A stretch of DNA of 64,000 nt from Aquatica leii (GCA_035610365.1 CM069435.1:7342001-7406000), one strand, 5' to 3'; numbered from the stretch's first letter, positions 11,242 to 22,347 are shown. Notes: generated by a model from the letters alone, not told the origin. Made by a program: numbers and translations.

Positions 11242-12224
11242 AAAAAAATTGAATTATTTGACTCAAAGTCTTTTCCACAAAATATTGGTTTTAATTTATT
11301 TTATTTTATACATGTTTCGACATTATATTATCCTATTCAAATTTTAAACACTGTTATTTATAGTACTCGTTTTCGCCATTTATTTAAAAATTTGGTATAA
11401 TAAATCTAGTAGTAATGATATTTACCGTTCTATTCCTTACTTCAGTCCTTCTTGTATTTTCCTTAAAAATTTGTTTAAACAATTTAACGTTTCTATTTCT
11501 TTTTCTACAAATAATAATTTAAAATCTTATATTGCTAATAATAAAGATCCTATTTCTTTCTTCGATCTATCTGGTGTTTACAAAATTTCGTGTTCTTCTT
11601 GTAATTCTTCATATGTCGGCCAAACTGGAAGAAAGTTCAAAATTAGATTAAAAACATATATATTTATTTTATTAATAGAAATTTAAATACTGATATCTCT
11701 AATACTTGTTCTGCCTTTGCTAATCACATTTTGTCTACTAGCCATTCTTTTTCTCCTGATCTTAATGTTAAATTTCTTCATTTTTGTAATAAAGGCCATT
11801 ATCTCAACAATCTTGAAATTTTAGAAATTCATCGTCTTTCTAATGATAATTCTTCTACGTGTCTCAATGAACTTCTCGATATAAGCACTTCTCCTCTTCT
11901 TAATCCTAAATTCTAACTTTACTTTTCTATTTTTTATATTTAAATTTATTTTTATCAACACACAGTTTATTGATAGTTTTAATTTGTTATTTTTGACATT
12001 TGTCAATATAATAATATTAATTGGTATGCTCTTTTATAATTTATTTGTTAGTTGTATTTTTAATATTTTGTACTATTTATAGAGTTACTGACGATGACAT
12101 TTTATAATGTCAAAACATGTATAAAATAAAATAAATTAAAACCAATATTTTGTGGAAAAGACTTTGAGTCAAATAATTCAATTTTATATCTATACTCCAC
12201 TTTAAGAATGGATTACTTTAACGT
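11242..12224 (+). mobile_element. Penelope-like element PLE-A, 5'-truncated, nested in remnant C
   Basis: Only the C-terminal part is present: YRSIPYFSPSCIFLKNLF near 11430, LSGVYKISCSSCNSSYVGQT (GIY-YIG) near 11570-11625, and the tail LEILEIHRLSNDNSSTCLNE to the stop at about 11914. A frameshift falls near 11680. The first ~80 bp (from about 11247) is the reverse complement of the 3' end (about 12110-12190), the inverted terminal copy often found in PLEs. A 13-bp duplication flanks the insert. A hammerhead-type motif sits at 12088-12116. Confidence 0.85.
12088..12116 (+). ncRNA. Hammerhead-ribozyme-like motif at the PLE-A 3' end
   Basis: CTGACGA, then a 7-bp stem TGACATT/AATGTCA with loop TTAT, then AAAC followed by ATGT. 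This matches the CUGANGA - stem II - GAAAC core of PLE hammerheads, except that the expected GAAAC reads AAAAC. Hammerheads in PLE terminal repeats are established; activity of this copy is doubtful because of the changed base. Confidence 0.6.
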
Positions 12225-12237
12225 TATCTAAGATGTT
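12225..12237. repeat. 13-bp target-site duplication of PLE-A, right copy
   Basis: TATCTAAGATGTT, an exact match to 11229-11241. About 45 bp of PLE 3' tail (CTCCACTTTAAGAATGGATT) precede it. Confidence 0.85.
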
Positions 12238-12885
12238 CATTAGGTTTAAAAAGATTTTTGTGTCATACCAATATAAAATTTTTCACAAGAACAAATTAAT
12301 TTGTAAACTCCACTTTTATTTAAATTATTATTATTGTTGTTAATATTATTGCAATTATTACAAAAAAAAAAGATTCCAAAGAGATAGTTGATTAGAAAAA
12401 GAAATTTTGAACTATTTTTCTAAAATGTTCATTAAGTCTAGTTTGAAAAGATCTTTATGTCATACCAATATAAAATTTGTTACAAGAACAAATTAATTTG
12501 CAAATTCCACTTTTATTTAAATTATTATTATTAAGAATATTACAAGAAAAAAGATTCCGAAAAGACAGTTCATTCGAAAAAGGGATTTTGAAATCATTAC
12601 CTTTCTTTAATTTCTCAAAAAAATTAATTAAATCTTATAAAAAAGGAACAGAAAATTTAGTAGTATTTGTTGAAATTGGTATTAATTTAGTGTAAGATTT
12701 TATACAGTGTTTATATAAGTGTTTGTAATAAACATTGTAAATAATATTTAAAGGAGAATAATTTATATAAGCTAAATAAAAAATAATGTCTAATTCATTT
12801 TTATATATTTTCTTTATATACATAACAATACATCTGTAGGAGGAACTGAAGAAAAAAAAATTAACATAAAAAGACACAATATTAA

Positions 12886-14919
12886 CCCATTTCCTGCCGT
12901 GAGTCCCATTTGGGGATTTACTTTTTTTAACGGTTGGTAACATTTATATTTCACATTTCTGAAGAGTTTTGAGGTTAAGTGCATTGCAAAACGTTTAATT
13001 GTTGTTGTGTAATAGATTGGTTTTAATTATTGGAAGTATTTAGATTTATAATTAAATATCAACATATAATTCCAGAGGTAAGTCATCTATTTTTTAACAG
13101 ACATTATGAGCAGTAGAAAATTTCTTACTTTAATAGAATTAGAGGATTATTGGGATGATGAAGACATTAATGATGATAATGCTCCTATTAATATTGTGTT
13201 ACTACTCCTGAACAAGTTCATGAACTATCCGATTTAGAGGAATTAGAGGAAGATATTTTAGAAGATACAGTTCCTGTTGATGTTCCAGGCACTATTGAAA
13301 TTCATAGATTAGACCATAATGAGGTCGAAAGGAATAATCAGTCTAAAAGGGCTAAAACTGAAAAGACTATATCTGAGTGGAATAAAGAGAGAGCACAATT
13401 TACTATTCCAAATGAAAGGCGAGGCAAGTGTTCTTCTCGAAAGGAAAATCTTATCAAGGGGATAAGAGGTAAAACACCTGCTGAAATGTTTGAACCATTC
13501 TTTACTGATGAGCTACTACTGAAAGTTGTACAAAAAAGTGTTGTTTATGGTACACAAAACAATAGACACCAATTTACATTTTCTCCAGACTGTTTGAAAA
13601 AGTTTTTTGGTATTTTGATTTTGATCGAATATCATTCCCTGCCTTAGGAACAAATGTATTGGGCAGAAGAGGAAGATATAACCATCGACATTGTTAGGAA
13701 ATGTATGCCACGGAAACGATATTTGGAAATAAAACGGAATTTACATTTTTGTGATAATTCTAATATCCCAATAAGAAATGGTGAAAGAAATAAATTGTAT
13801 AAAATTTGATCGATCATTGATGAACTAAACAAGAACTACATGCAATTTGGAATATTTTCAGAAAATATTAGTATAGATGAACAAATGGTGAGATATTATG
13901 GACACCATTTTTTAAAAAAATTTATTAGAGGCAAGCCAATCCGTTTTGGATTCAAACCATGGGCAATGTGTTGCGCTGAAACAGCATACTGTTTCTTTTT
14001 TGACAATTTTTTTAAAAGCTTTTCCTTACTTAAAGAACTACGTGATAAAAATATTCGTGCAACAGGTACAGCGCGTTTTAACAGAATGAATAAGTGCCCA
14101 ATAAAAAATGAAAAGCAGATCAAGAAAGAGCATCGGGGGACATTTGATTATAATTACGACAAGAAAAATGAAATTTTTAGAATGACATGGAAGGACAAAA
14201 ATGCTGTCAAAGTTCTTTCTAACCATTTAGAGGTTACTTCTTTAGCCAAAGTAAGGAGATGGTCCAGAGCTGAAAAAAAAGAAGTTAACATTCCTCAACC
14301 TAATGCGATAGCAATGTACAATAAATATATGGGAGGAGTGGATAGACTCGACTGGAATATACAAGAGTATAGGATATAAATTTGGGGAAGAAAATGGTAC
14401 TTTCCGATTTTTACTAATGCAGTTGATACGGCAGTAATCAATGCACATGCTTTATACTGCCTAGCCAATGGCAGTATACCATTATTAAATTTTAGAAGAC
14501 AGCTGGCAAGGTCTTATTTGAATATGCACTCAATATCGGATCCCAAAAATAATGGGCGCCCTTCTTAACAGTACAAGTGCCAAAAAACGTGTACCCGAGT
14601 ATGTAAGAACTGATCCCCAAGGACATTTTTTAGAAAGGACCGAGGAAGGCAAGCTAAGGAAATGTGCAGTGTGTAAGAAAAATGTTTGTAAATAGTGCCA
14701 AAAATGTGATGTGGGATTACATGTAGTTAAAGAGGGGCACAAATAGTGTTTTTTAACATGGCATCAGCCGTCAGCCCCATTTGGGGATTTTTTTTTAAAG
14801 TGAATTTTTTTTAATTTTTTGCATATGTAGTGTAAAACAGTATGAAGTATGTTCAATTTATTGTAAAAAAATTCTTTTTTCAATAAAAAAATTTTTTAAA
14901 AAGTCTGTCAAGAAATGGG
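12886..14919 (+). mobile_element. piggyBac-1 transposon, 2034 bp, TTAA target
   Basis: TTAA tetranucleotides sit at 12882-12885 and 14920-14923. The ends are inverted: CCCATTTCCTG at the left, and the reverse complement of the right end is CCCATTTCTTG. A subterminal block CCCATTTGGGGATTT occurs near 12908 and again near 14782. Inside is a broken transposase. It interrupts the RT of PLE remnant C, so it is younger than that PLE. Confidence 0.85.
13106..14746 (+). pseudogene. piggyBac-1 transposase, broken
   Basis: ATG at 13106 starts MSSRKFLTLIELEDYWDDED with an acidic N-terminus. Then KTPAEMFEPFFTDELL near 13475 is the start of the conserved piggyBac core. The first catalytic Asp is in ISIDEQMVRYYGHHF near 13870, followed by KPIRFGFKPW. 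The second is in FFFDNFFKS near 14000, and the third in YMGGVDRLD near 14330. The C-terminal Cys-rich finger (CSVCKKNVCK, CQKCDVGLHVVKEGH) ends at 14746. About 70-80 residues appear deleted between AMCCAETAYC and FFFDNFFKS. Several stops and frameshifts (near 13195, 13650, 13808, 14378, 14566 and 14692) make it non-functional. TTTAACAG just upstream could be a splice acceptor, but this is speculative. Confidence 0.85.
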
Positions 14920-15665
14920 TTAAGACTTAAAATTGTATCAGAAAGAAAAATTAAATTATTATAGAATCTATTAATTCATTCGTATTTTTGATTAAATATG
15001 TAGAAATAAAATTAATTATTTTAGTTAAAAATTTGCTAGTTTTATAAGTAGGTAAATTAATAAAATTTACAACTGGTTTAATAGGAAAATTGGGTGATGA
15101 ATTTTTGGTAAAGAATAAAGTAAAGGGATAGAAGGATTAGATACTTTAAACTAGACAAATGTACATTAAAATAATCAAACGTATTTTCAGTTAAATGTAA
15201 AATATAAATAGTACTAGTAACAAATTTAGTTAGATTTTTTTAATTTTACTAAATTTTTCCAATGGGTGTCCACCTATTTTCGCTAGAAAAATTTTAAGCA
15301 ATTTAGAAAGTACATATATTTTTAAACACTCATTTTTCTTACAAAAAGTAATATTTTGGAAAAGATATCTTAATAACATTTTTTGTATTTTTAATGGTTC
15401 TAATAATGAAGTTTATAACTTTTTAGATTTTTTAATTAATAGTTATAATAGATTATAATTTACCGTCAAAAAATAATACTTTGCCTTTCCTTAATTTATT
15501 AATTTTTTTAATTAATAACAACACTTTCAAAATTGAAAATTATAGAAAACCTACAACTACTAACCATTTAATACCGTTTGACTCAAATCACAAACTAGCT
15601 TAATTTCATTATTTTTTTAACAGACTTCTGACTATTCTTTTATCAATTAAAAATGATAAAAATAA

Positions 15666-15678
15666 ATTAGATATTATT
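15666..15678. repeat. 13-bp target-site duplication of PLE-B, left copy
   Basis: ATTAGATATTATT here matches 17596-17608 exactly, with the same 13-bp length as for PLE-A. Confidence 0.8.
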
Positions 15679-15755
15679 ATAATATTTTATTATTCTTAAA
15701 GTCTTCTCGACAGTATTCTGTATTTTTTATTATTTTATTTTAAGGAAATATACAT

Positions 15756-15784
15756 GTTTTGCTAATAAAAATTAGCATCGTCAG
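15756..15784 (-). ncRNA. Hammerhead-like motif in the inverted terminal copy of PLE-B
   Basis: On the minus strand: CTGACGA, stem GCTAAT/ATTAGC with loop TTTT, then AAAAC where GAAAC is expected. It is the inverted partner of the motif at 17447-17475. Confidence 0.6.
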
Positions 15785-17446
15785 TATATATAACTAAAAT
15801 TAAAACATTGGAATATAAATAAAGAATACTAACCAAATAAAATACTTAACAAATTATAAATTAATGTCAATTAAATGTATTTGACAATTTAAAACAGTCG
15901 ACTATATTTAAAAAATAATTTTAAGTAAAGAAAATAGAAAAATGAAAAGAATAAAACTATAATTTTGAACTGAGAAGAATTGAGGGATTTAAATTTAACA
16001 TTTCATTTAGACAATTTATAAAATCATTGTTAGAAATTCTATAATTTCCAGAGTCTCTAATGAGTTAAGAATGATAAGAATGATACGAACACATACAAAT
16101 TTTAATAATAAATACGCTGTTACTAATTCTTGTGACCTTGTACAAAAACTTATTAACATACCTTTTCTTTCATCATCAATTTTAGTTACATTTGATGTAG
16201 TTAATATTTTTCCGTCAATATCTCCAGATGAATGTACTAATCTTATACGTAATCTTCTTTTTTCTAACAACTCTCTATATACATTTCAAATTTTAGATCT
16301 TTGTTCATTATTAGATGTAGTCTTTAAACAAAATTATTTTAAATTTGACGATAAATATTATTCACAAGTATCAGGCTTAGCAATGGGATCAAATATTCCA
16401 CCTTTAGCATCTGAAATTTTTATGAACAATTTAGAAAATAAATTTTTTCAAACTCTTCTATATTAAACAAAATTTCTTTTTGGTATAGATACCTTGATGA
16501 TTGCTTAGTTCTTTTTAATGGTACCATTGACGAATGAAATAATTTTAGTAATTTTATTAATTCTATCCATCCATTTCCATTTCGTTCGTACTTTCATAGA
16601 CTATTTTCTATACCTTTGTCTCCTTCTAATTTTGCTAAGGAACACAAAATTATAAATCAAATTGGTTTAAATAGTGGTTATCCTATTCAATTAATTAATA
16701 GTATTTTTCACAGAGTTCGTATAAAACATTTATTCAAAAATTTGATCAATTTTCCTACTAATAATGAATTGTTTTTTAGATCTATTCCATACTTTGGTCA
16801 CTGTTTTCAATTTCTGCAAAAACTTTTTAAAAAACATAATATCAACATTTTATTTTCGACACATAACACACTTAAATTATTTTTAGTTAAGAATAAAGAT
16901 CAAATACGAATTTTACATAAATCTGGAGTGTACAAACTTCTTCATATATTGGTCAAACAGGTAGAAAATTCAAAACTAGACTAAATGAATATTTATATTT
17001 AATAAATAGGTATTTAAATACAAATATTTATAACATTAACTCTGCTGTTGCCAACCATATTTTATTTTCAGGACATTTTCTTCAGATTTGAATATCAAAA
17101 TTTTACATGCATGTAATAAAGGATCTCTTCTTAACTCATTAGAGGCTCTTGAAATCAATAAAATTTCTAACAATGATTCTATAAATTGTCTAAACGAAAT
17201 GTTAAATTTAAATATCTCAATTCTTCTCAGTTCAAAATTATAGTTTTATTCTTTTTATTTATTTTTTTTATTTTTCTAGTCTTTTGATATTTTTCTATTG
17301 TCTTTATTTAAATTAATTTTTTAAATATAGTCGACTGTATTAAATTGTCAAATACGTTTAATTGACATTAATTTATAATTTGTTAACTATTTTATTTGGT
17401 TAGTATTCTTTATTTATATTCCAATTTTTCTTTTTAGTTATATATA

Positions 17447-17475
17447 CTGACGATGCTAATTGTTATTAGCGAAAC
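17447..17475 (+). ncRNA. Hammerhead ribozyme motif at the PLE-B 3' end
   Basis: CTGACGA, then a 6-bp stem GCTAAT/ATTAGC closed by loop TGTT, then GAAAC followed by ATGTATA. This is a complete match to the minimal PLE hammerhead core (CUGANGA, stem II, GAAA). Self-cleavage is inferred from the family, not shown. Confidence 0.75.
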
Positions 17476-17595
17476 ATGTATATTTTCTTAAAATAAAATA
17501 TTAAAAAATACAGAATACTGTGGAGAAGACTTTAAGAATAATAAAATATTATTTTAAACAAGGCTCCACTTTGAGCAATGAACTACTTCACCAAT

Positions 17596-17608
17596 ATTAG
17601 ATATTATT
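17596..17608. repeat. 13-bp target-site duplication of PLE-B, right copy
   Basis: ATTAGATATTATT, an exact match to 15666-15678. Confidence 0.8.
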
Positions 17609-18445
17609 TTTGATTTAGCTTAACTAATTACTTTCCTTTAGATATTATTTACAATATTTACCACAAAAATTTATGTAAGCATTGTATTAAATCTTTCACT
17701 AAATTAATACCAATTTCAATAAATATTACTAAAAAACAATTTTCCGTTCCTTTTATACCCAATTTCCTTAATTTTTTTGAGAAATTAGGAAAAGGTAACG
17801 ATTTCAAGATTTCTTTTTCTAATCAACTATCTCTTCAGAATCTTTTTCTTGTAATAATTACAATAATATTAACAACAATAGTAATAATTTAAATAAAAGT
17901 GGAGTTTACAAATTAATTTGTTCTTGTAAAAAATTTTATATTGGTATGAGACAAAAATCTTTTCAAACTTAATGAACATTTTAGATATTTAAAAAATAAT
18001 TTAAAATATATTAGTCATCCAAATTCAGTGAAATATACATTTGTACATGTTTTAAATAATCATCGTACTCTTATTTCTTCTAAATTATTTCATCCTTTTA
18101 ATATCAATAACAAATTCTTGATTTACTAGAGTTGTTATATATTAAAATATCAAAAAAATTTTTGTTGAACAATCAAACCAATTTCAATTATGATTTTTAA
18201 CTTACATTTTCTTAGGATTGTTTCCTTTTTAAATTTACTTATAAAATTTTGTAAAACTTACATTTGTTAATTATTTAGTTACATATTTTCGTATTTGAAA
18301 TTTTTCAAAAAAATGTAAGTTAACAATTTTTGTAATAATATTTTTTGTAGACTTTTATGAAAATGAGCTTTATTATTTTTTTCATTTTCAAAATTAAGGT
18401 ATTTATTATTGATAGACTAGTAATCTTAATAATTTAGAATTTGGC

Positions 18446-19633
18446 CAATAACAATCTCCTTAACAATTTTCGAGTTATTAGCGCAAATGAAAAAATCAAT
18501 CGAAATACCAATGGTATATCAATCAGATTGCCAGATGTGTGAATGCATTTTAGTTTTCTCGTCGGTGCAGTTTGTTATATTGTTTGTCTACATGTGTGGT
18601 CAACAATCGCATTGTAGATTATTTGAAATTCTCTTGTCGTTCGGTAAAGGATGTGTAATCTAAAATAAAGCTTTTATGTGGTCTCCGCTTGTGTGTAACA
18701 AATTTTTATTTATATTTTATATAACTGTTGCTACTTTAGTATATATCCAAAGAGCAAACAATAAAATATTTACGTTTTGGTTTTTAAAATTTAACAGTAA
18801 CTTTAAAACCAAATACAATAATAAATATTCCTATGTGTATTATTTGTATATAGTTTACGTGTTTAAAAATTTAGAATACATGGATTTTTTGTAAAATTAA
18901 CAAATCGCTCATATCTAATTTGTTCGTTTACTAAATAACAATGTGATTTGTGATTGTAAAATTTATTTTTTGCGTGTAAACAAATTATATCTATTATATT
19001 AGAGATTCTAATTAGACCAGTCAACTGAAAACATACTATTCTATTTAAATTATTGTTTAGTTGATTACTTTATTTTAAATAAATATACATATTTTTACAT
19101 TTATTTACTCTTATTACTAAATCAATGTAGTTATATAATTTTTTTTCGCGTAGTCAAGTAATTTTTATTTATTACATTATTATTTAAACAATTATAACGT
19201 CTATAAATTACAATAATATACAATTTTGGTAGCTGAAGAAGAATAATACTTTTTTCAGGTATAATTATAATATAAAACAAAATTATTTTAATGATCTTTT
19301 TATCCAGTAAATGAAAACAACATATTTAAAATGGCAAACTTTTTTATGTCCTCTTACCATTTTTTGCAAGTTTTCACATTTTAAAGTGCTGGGGTCCCAG
19401 CTGACATAATATTTGTATAAAATTTTAATCAAATTATTAGATACATAAGATAGATATACTAGATACATGGTGAGTCATAACTCGATGGACAGAAAAGTAC
19501 GTATCTAAAATCTGTGTAACGTAACGTGATAACACCGATATGTAGCAATTCCAATTAAATTTACTAATCATCTGTGCATTTACCATAGCAATGATTGTTT
19601 ACGCAGTAAAATTATTTGAAAAAATTTAACACA
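18446..19633. other. AT-rich spacer
   Basis: No recognisable gene. 18500-18670 is slightly less AT-rich but gives no family match by eye. Confidence 0.5.
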
Positions 19634-20140
19634 ATGGAAGCAAATGGAATATTTGTGGAAAGTTTTCAAGATATTCTAGACGAAGCGGCTGCATAAGTAG
19701 TAAAGTATTGCCCATAAAAACAAGGGAACGATACATAAAGGAATATGAAGCTTTTACAATGTGGAGTAAGACCAAAAATGTGCGTGGCATAAATGAAGAA
19801 ATTTTTCTAAAAATCTGTTTGAAGCTTCATGATAATGTTGACATTTTTAGGTTGGGATTATGCTATGCTACGACTTTTGTGATAGTAAACTTTTTTGTAG
19901 ACTTGTTTTTTGTATCCTCCAATGTATCAGTTAAAAATCGATCAGCATCTTTAATTTTGTTCATAGACAACAAAAGGTTTTTTTCACATCGGCAAATGTC
20001 AAATATTCTAAATACAATAATAACTTTTTCTAGCAGATGCTTTGATTAGATATTTTGTCACTTGTTCTTTTGGCAATATTTTTGCTTTGTTTGGTTTGTA
20101 GCGTTCAGGTTTTCTACGTAGCCAAGTAAAAACTGTTTCA
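19634..20140. pseudogene. Scrambled tyrosine recombinase (phage-integrase-like) gene of insect type
   Basis: The N-terminal part is on the plus strand: MEANGIFVESFQDILDEAAA from 19634, then VLPIKTRERYIKEYEAF and MWSKTKNVRGINEEIFLK to about 19810. This resembles the SAM-like N-terminus of insect tyrosine recombinases ('LLPIKSRERYE..Y..F..W...KNV.G'). The following part is on the minus strand, reading from about 20140 down to 19860: FTWLRRKPERYKPNKAKILP, KEQVTKYLIKASARKSYY, then IKDADRFLTDTLEDTKNKST and KFTIT. So the gene is split by an inversion near 19810-19860. The catalytic C-terminus (HxxR...Y) was not found. Crypton elements or domesticated recombinases are both possible origins. Confidence 0.6.
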
Positions 20141-20311
20141 TATCTGCAATAACATAACGGACACAAATCATAATCACAAACAATTTATCATAATACCAAC
20201 GTGGAAATTTCAACATTATCATGGATTTCTTCATTGAATGAAGAATTTAAATTTATTAATTAGAAGTTAAATAAGGAGTTTTTAGCATAGAGATTTTAGT
20301 TTATAAGGTAA

Positions 20312-20545
20312 TTGGTGCAAACTTTATTGATAATTCCATTACATAGCACAGCAAAAGTTCAAAGGTTGCGTCAAACTAGTGCGGCACTTCCAAACAGAAT
20401 CGATGCAGGAGGGTCAAATCTCGTTCACAATAATGACAAAATACAAGTCATACACGCAATTTTAGATAATTCTAGAAATGGTACGCGTAATATAGATAGA
20501 CAGTTGAATATATCCCAATCATTTGTAAACAGAACTTTGCAATAG
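20312..20545 (+). pseudogene. Mariner-type transposase N-terminal fragment
   Basis: The translation contains NRIDAGGSNLVHNND, then HAILDNSRNGTRNIDRQLNI and SQSFVNRTLQ. This matches the second helix-turn-helix of DUF4817-type mariner transposases ('...NPSTSTR..A...GIS...V.R.L'). Nothing of the catalytic domain follows. It lies just left of the palindromic arm at 20683 and is not part of the 20848-22347 copy, which has its own N-terminal remnants. Confidence 0.5.
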
Positions 20546-20682
20546 TCCATCCAATGATTAATATAAACATAATGCGCCAAGATTCCAAAAAAACTTTTTA
20601 CTTTTAGGTGTCCCACCGAGTCTTCGGGATTAATTAATTTTCCATGTAACAAATTTTCATTTATTGTCATATTGAATACGAC

Positions 20683-20847
20683 TCAAAATTTTGTAAGCTA
20701 ATTATGCGTTCGTTTAGGTTTTATGGTCAAAAAACTAGTGAAGAGGCGCCACTGAGACCTTACTGTTGGAAATAAATCAGCGATTGAAATGCCAAGTGTT
20801 TTGTTACACCTTGAACGTATTGATCCACCAATTTGAAGTACTTTATA
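20683..20847. repeat. Left arm of a palindrome split by the mariner
   Basis: Its reverse complement aligns with 22348-22525: shared blocks include GCTGATTTA, TTCCAACAGTAAGGT, AGTTCAAGG or GTTCAAGG, and AATTATGC or its near match. Similarity is about three quarters over roughly 165 bp. The arms would meet with almost no spacer if the mariner were absent. Confidence 0.65.
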
Positions 20848-22347
20848 CAGGATGTGTCCAAACGCAAAATCCTGAATAACTCAGTTTTTTTCAAACTGAA
20901 CAGTCTATATCTTTTTACACTGTTAAATTTCATTTTCTATAGACTTTTCAACAATATAATAGCTTGTATGGTTTATTGTGAAAAACGATACTGCTTTTGG
21001 AAAAAACCTTGTTATTAATTCAAAACGTAGACTGTTGTCAATAAGTTTGAAAGAATTGTTGTTCTAACATTGATAGGTATTAGAATAGTTTTCAAAAATG
21101 TGGTATTTATAAATTTCACACACGAAGAATTAATAAACATAGTATGTTGTATTTGTGAGGCTGTAAAAAATCTTTTATAAGCAATATCTCGATACAAAAA
21201 TTCCAAGAATCGATACTTTGCAGAAACAAGCAAAAAGTTAGCAGCAACTGGTTCTGTATGTTGCGCTAGTAGAGAAATTTTTTGTGGTCAAGTAAGTGAG
21301 GCAAATGTTTGACAAATGCTACTAAAAATTTAAGAAAATCCAGAAATAAGCAGCAAGAGTATTAGTGCAGAAACTGCCATATCCAAAAGTACCGTGAATA
21401 GAATTATATTAAAGCAAAAGTTTTACCTTTACCACATGGAAGTACATCAAGAATTACATGACAAATATTTTCAAAATAGAATGAACTTTTCAAATCGAAT
21501 GAGTGCTCTTGTGGAAGAAATGGTGATTTTTTCAATAATATTTTATTTAGAGACGAAGCGACATTCAAAAGCAATGGAGCAGTTAATCGACACAATATGC
21601 ATTATTTTGCAACGCGAAATCCCCATTGGCTGTGATCCGTTAATTTTCAAAATCGATAGCTCCTAAATGTGTGGGGAGAAATTGTCTTAAATCAAGCAAT
21701 CGTTCTTTTTTTCCTCAATAACACTTTGAATGGACAGGAACATTTTTGATTTCCAATATTACGTAAAAATGTAAATTTAAATATTAGAAAGTTACAGCAT
21801 GAGGGTGCCCGTCTACATAATAATAGAATCGTTTGTCAGTTTGTAGACTGGGTCTTTCTTTGTCGTTGGACTGGACAAGGTGGTCTGCACGTTCCTCAGA
21901 CTTAACACCCATGAACTATTTTCTATGGGGTTACGTTAAAGAACACATTTACTTAGTTTCTCCAACGACTATTGAGGATATGCAAAACAGAATAATTCAA
22001 GCATTTGTTTCAATTGAGCCAGAATCAACCCTTCTTTCGTTTGGGCGTTTGGTAGTTTGTGAAGAACAAAATGGCGGTTTATTTAAACATTTGCTTTAAA
22101 CCTTTGTCTAAATTGCGTTTAATATTTATAATAATATTTATTAATTTATTGTGTTGTTATATTATAATTTTCCCTATTTATTAAATTTTGTTTTGAATCA
22201 GTATCATATGATTTTTACAATAAACCATACAAATTATTATATTGTTAGAAAACCTATAAAAAATGGAGTTTAACGGTGTAAAAAGATACAAGGTGTTTTA
22301 TTTAGAACAATTGAGTTATTCATGGTTTTGCGTTTGGACACACCATG
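20848..22347 (+). mobile_element. Mariner-like transposon, 1500 bp, TA target
   Basis: TA lies at 20846-20847 and 22348-22349. The left end reads CAGGATGTGTCCAAACGC and the reverse complement of the right end CATGGTGTGTCCAAACGC; the inverted repeat continues for about 150 bp (GAATAACTCA, ATCTTTTTACAC, TATGGTTTATTGT). It encloses a decayed DUF4817-type transposase on the plus strand. Length and structure are typical of an autonomous mariner that has lost its ORF. Confidence 0.85.
21090..22099 (+). pseudogene. DUF4817-type mariner transposase, broken
   Basis: The N-terminal part near 21115-21260 reads FTHEELINIVCCICEA and RYFAETSKKLAATGSV in shifting frames (the 'FTNEE..D...IYG' and 'ETGS' blocks of this family). 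Then FYLYHMEVHQELHDKYFQNR near 21425 and a degraded first catalytic region near 21530 follow. The C-terminal part has WSARSSDLTPMNYFLWGYVK near 21880-21940 (third-Asp region, normally RSPDLTPLDFFLWG). It ends EEQNGGLFKHLL at 22099. The middle Asp region (QDGAP) is not recognisable. Stops and frameshifts are numerous, so it is inactive. Confidence 0.75.

Larger units (their letters stand above)
10770..15240 (-). mobile_element. Old Penelope-like remnant C, minus strand, interrupted by PLE-A and piggyBac-1
   Basis: Three pieces read leftward. 15240-14924 carries the RT fingers, with IPLLYSLPKIHHPIFPIKPV in one frame. After the piggyBac gap, 12881-12225 starts with a degraded RT motif A (SFYVNFFFSSVPPTDVL), then jumps to NELDIIFYLAYINYSP, KLIPISTNTTKFSVPF and a GIY-YIG region (CKLICSCNKFYIGMT). 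After the PLE-A gap, 11241-10770 holds the 3' end; its tail at 10826-10860 (minus) is CTGAAGATGAGCC ... AGCTCGAAAC, hammerhead-like. RT motifs B and C are missing, and frames are shifted repeatedly. The same family lies in the opposite orientation at 15240-18445, giving a head-to-head pair. Confidence 0.7.
15679..17595 (+). mobile_element. Penelope-like element PLE-B, nested in remnant D
   Basis: Coding starts just before RT motif A: VTFDVVNIFPSISPDE near 16190-16235; motif B GLAMGSNIPPLASEIFM near 16375-16425; motif C WYRYLDDCLVLFNG near 16480-16520. Next come FRSYFHRLFSIPLSPSNF, SIPYFGHCFQFLQKLFKKHN near 16780, LHKSGVYKL and YIGQTGRKFKTRLNEYL (GIY-YIG) near 16915-16990, and the tail EINKISNNDSINCLNEM to about 17240. 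The RT N-terminus is missing, and frameshifts fall near 16465, 16540 and 16940. The left ~385 bp (15680-16065) is the reverse complement of the 3' end (about 17150-17545), including the last codons of the ORF. A 13-bp duplication flanks it. Confidence 0.85.
15240..18445 (+). mobile_element. Old Penelope-like remnant D, plus strand, interrupted by PLE-B
   Basis: It begins near 15240 with RT motif B debris (MGVHLFS near 15262) and a motif C degraded to YLNN (near 15370), then a HLIPFDSNH-like stretch near 15570. After PLE-B it continues at 17596 with ITFL/IYHKNLC-like coding, ISINITKKQFSVPFIPNF near 17720, and GIY-YIG debris near 17900-17960. Its 3' tail reaches 18445. The 3' region 17980-18445 is an inverted match to 10770-11260 of remnant C (for example GTAGACTTT, TTATTGATAGACTAGTAAT). 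Frames are broken many times; it is old. Confidence 0.65.
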
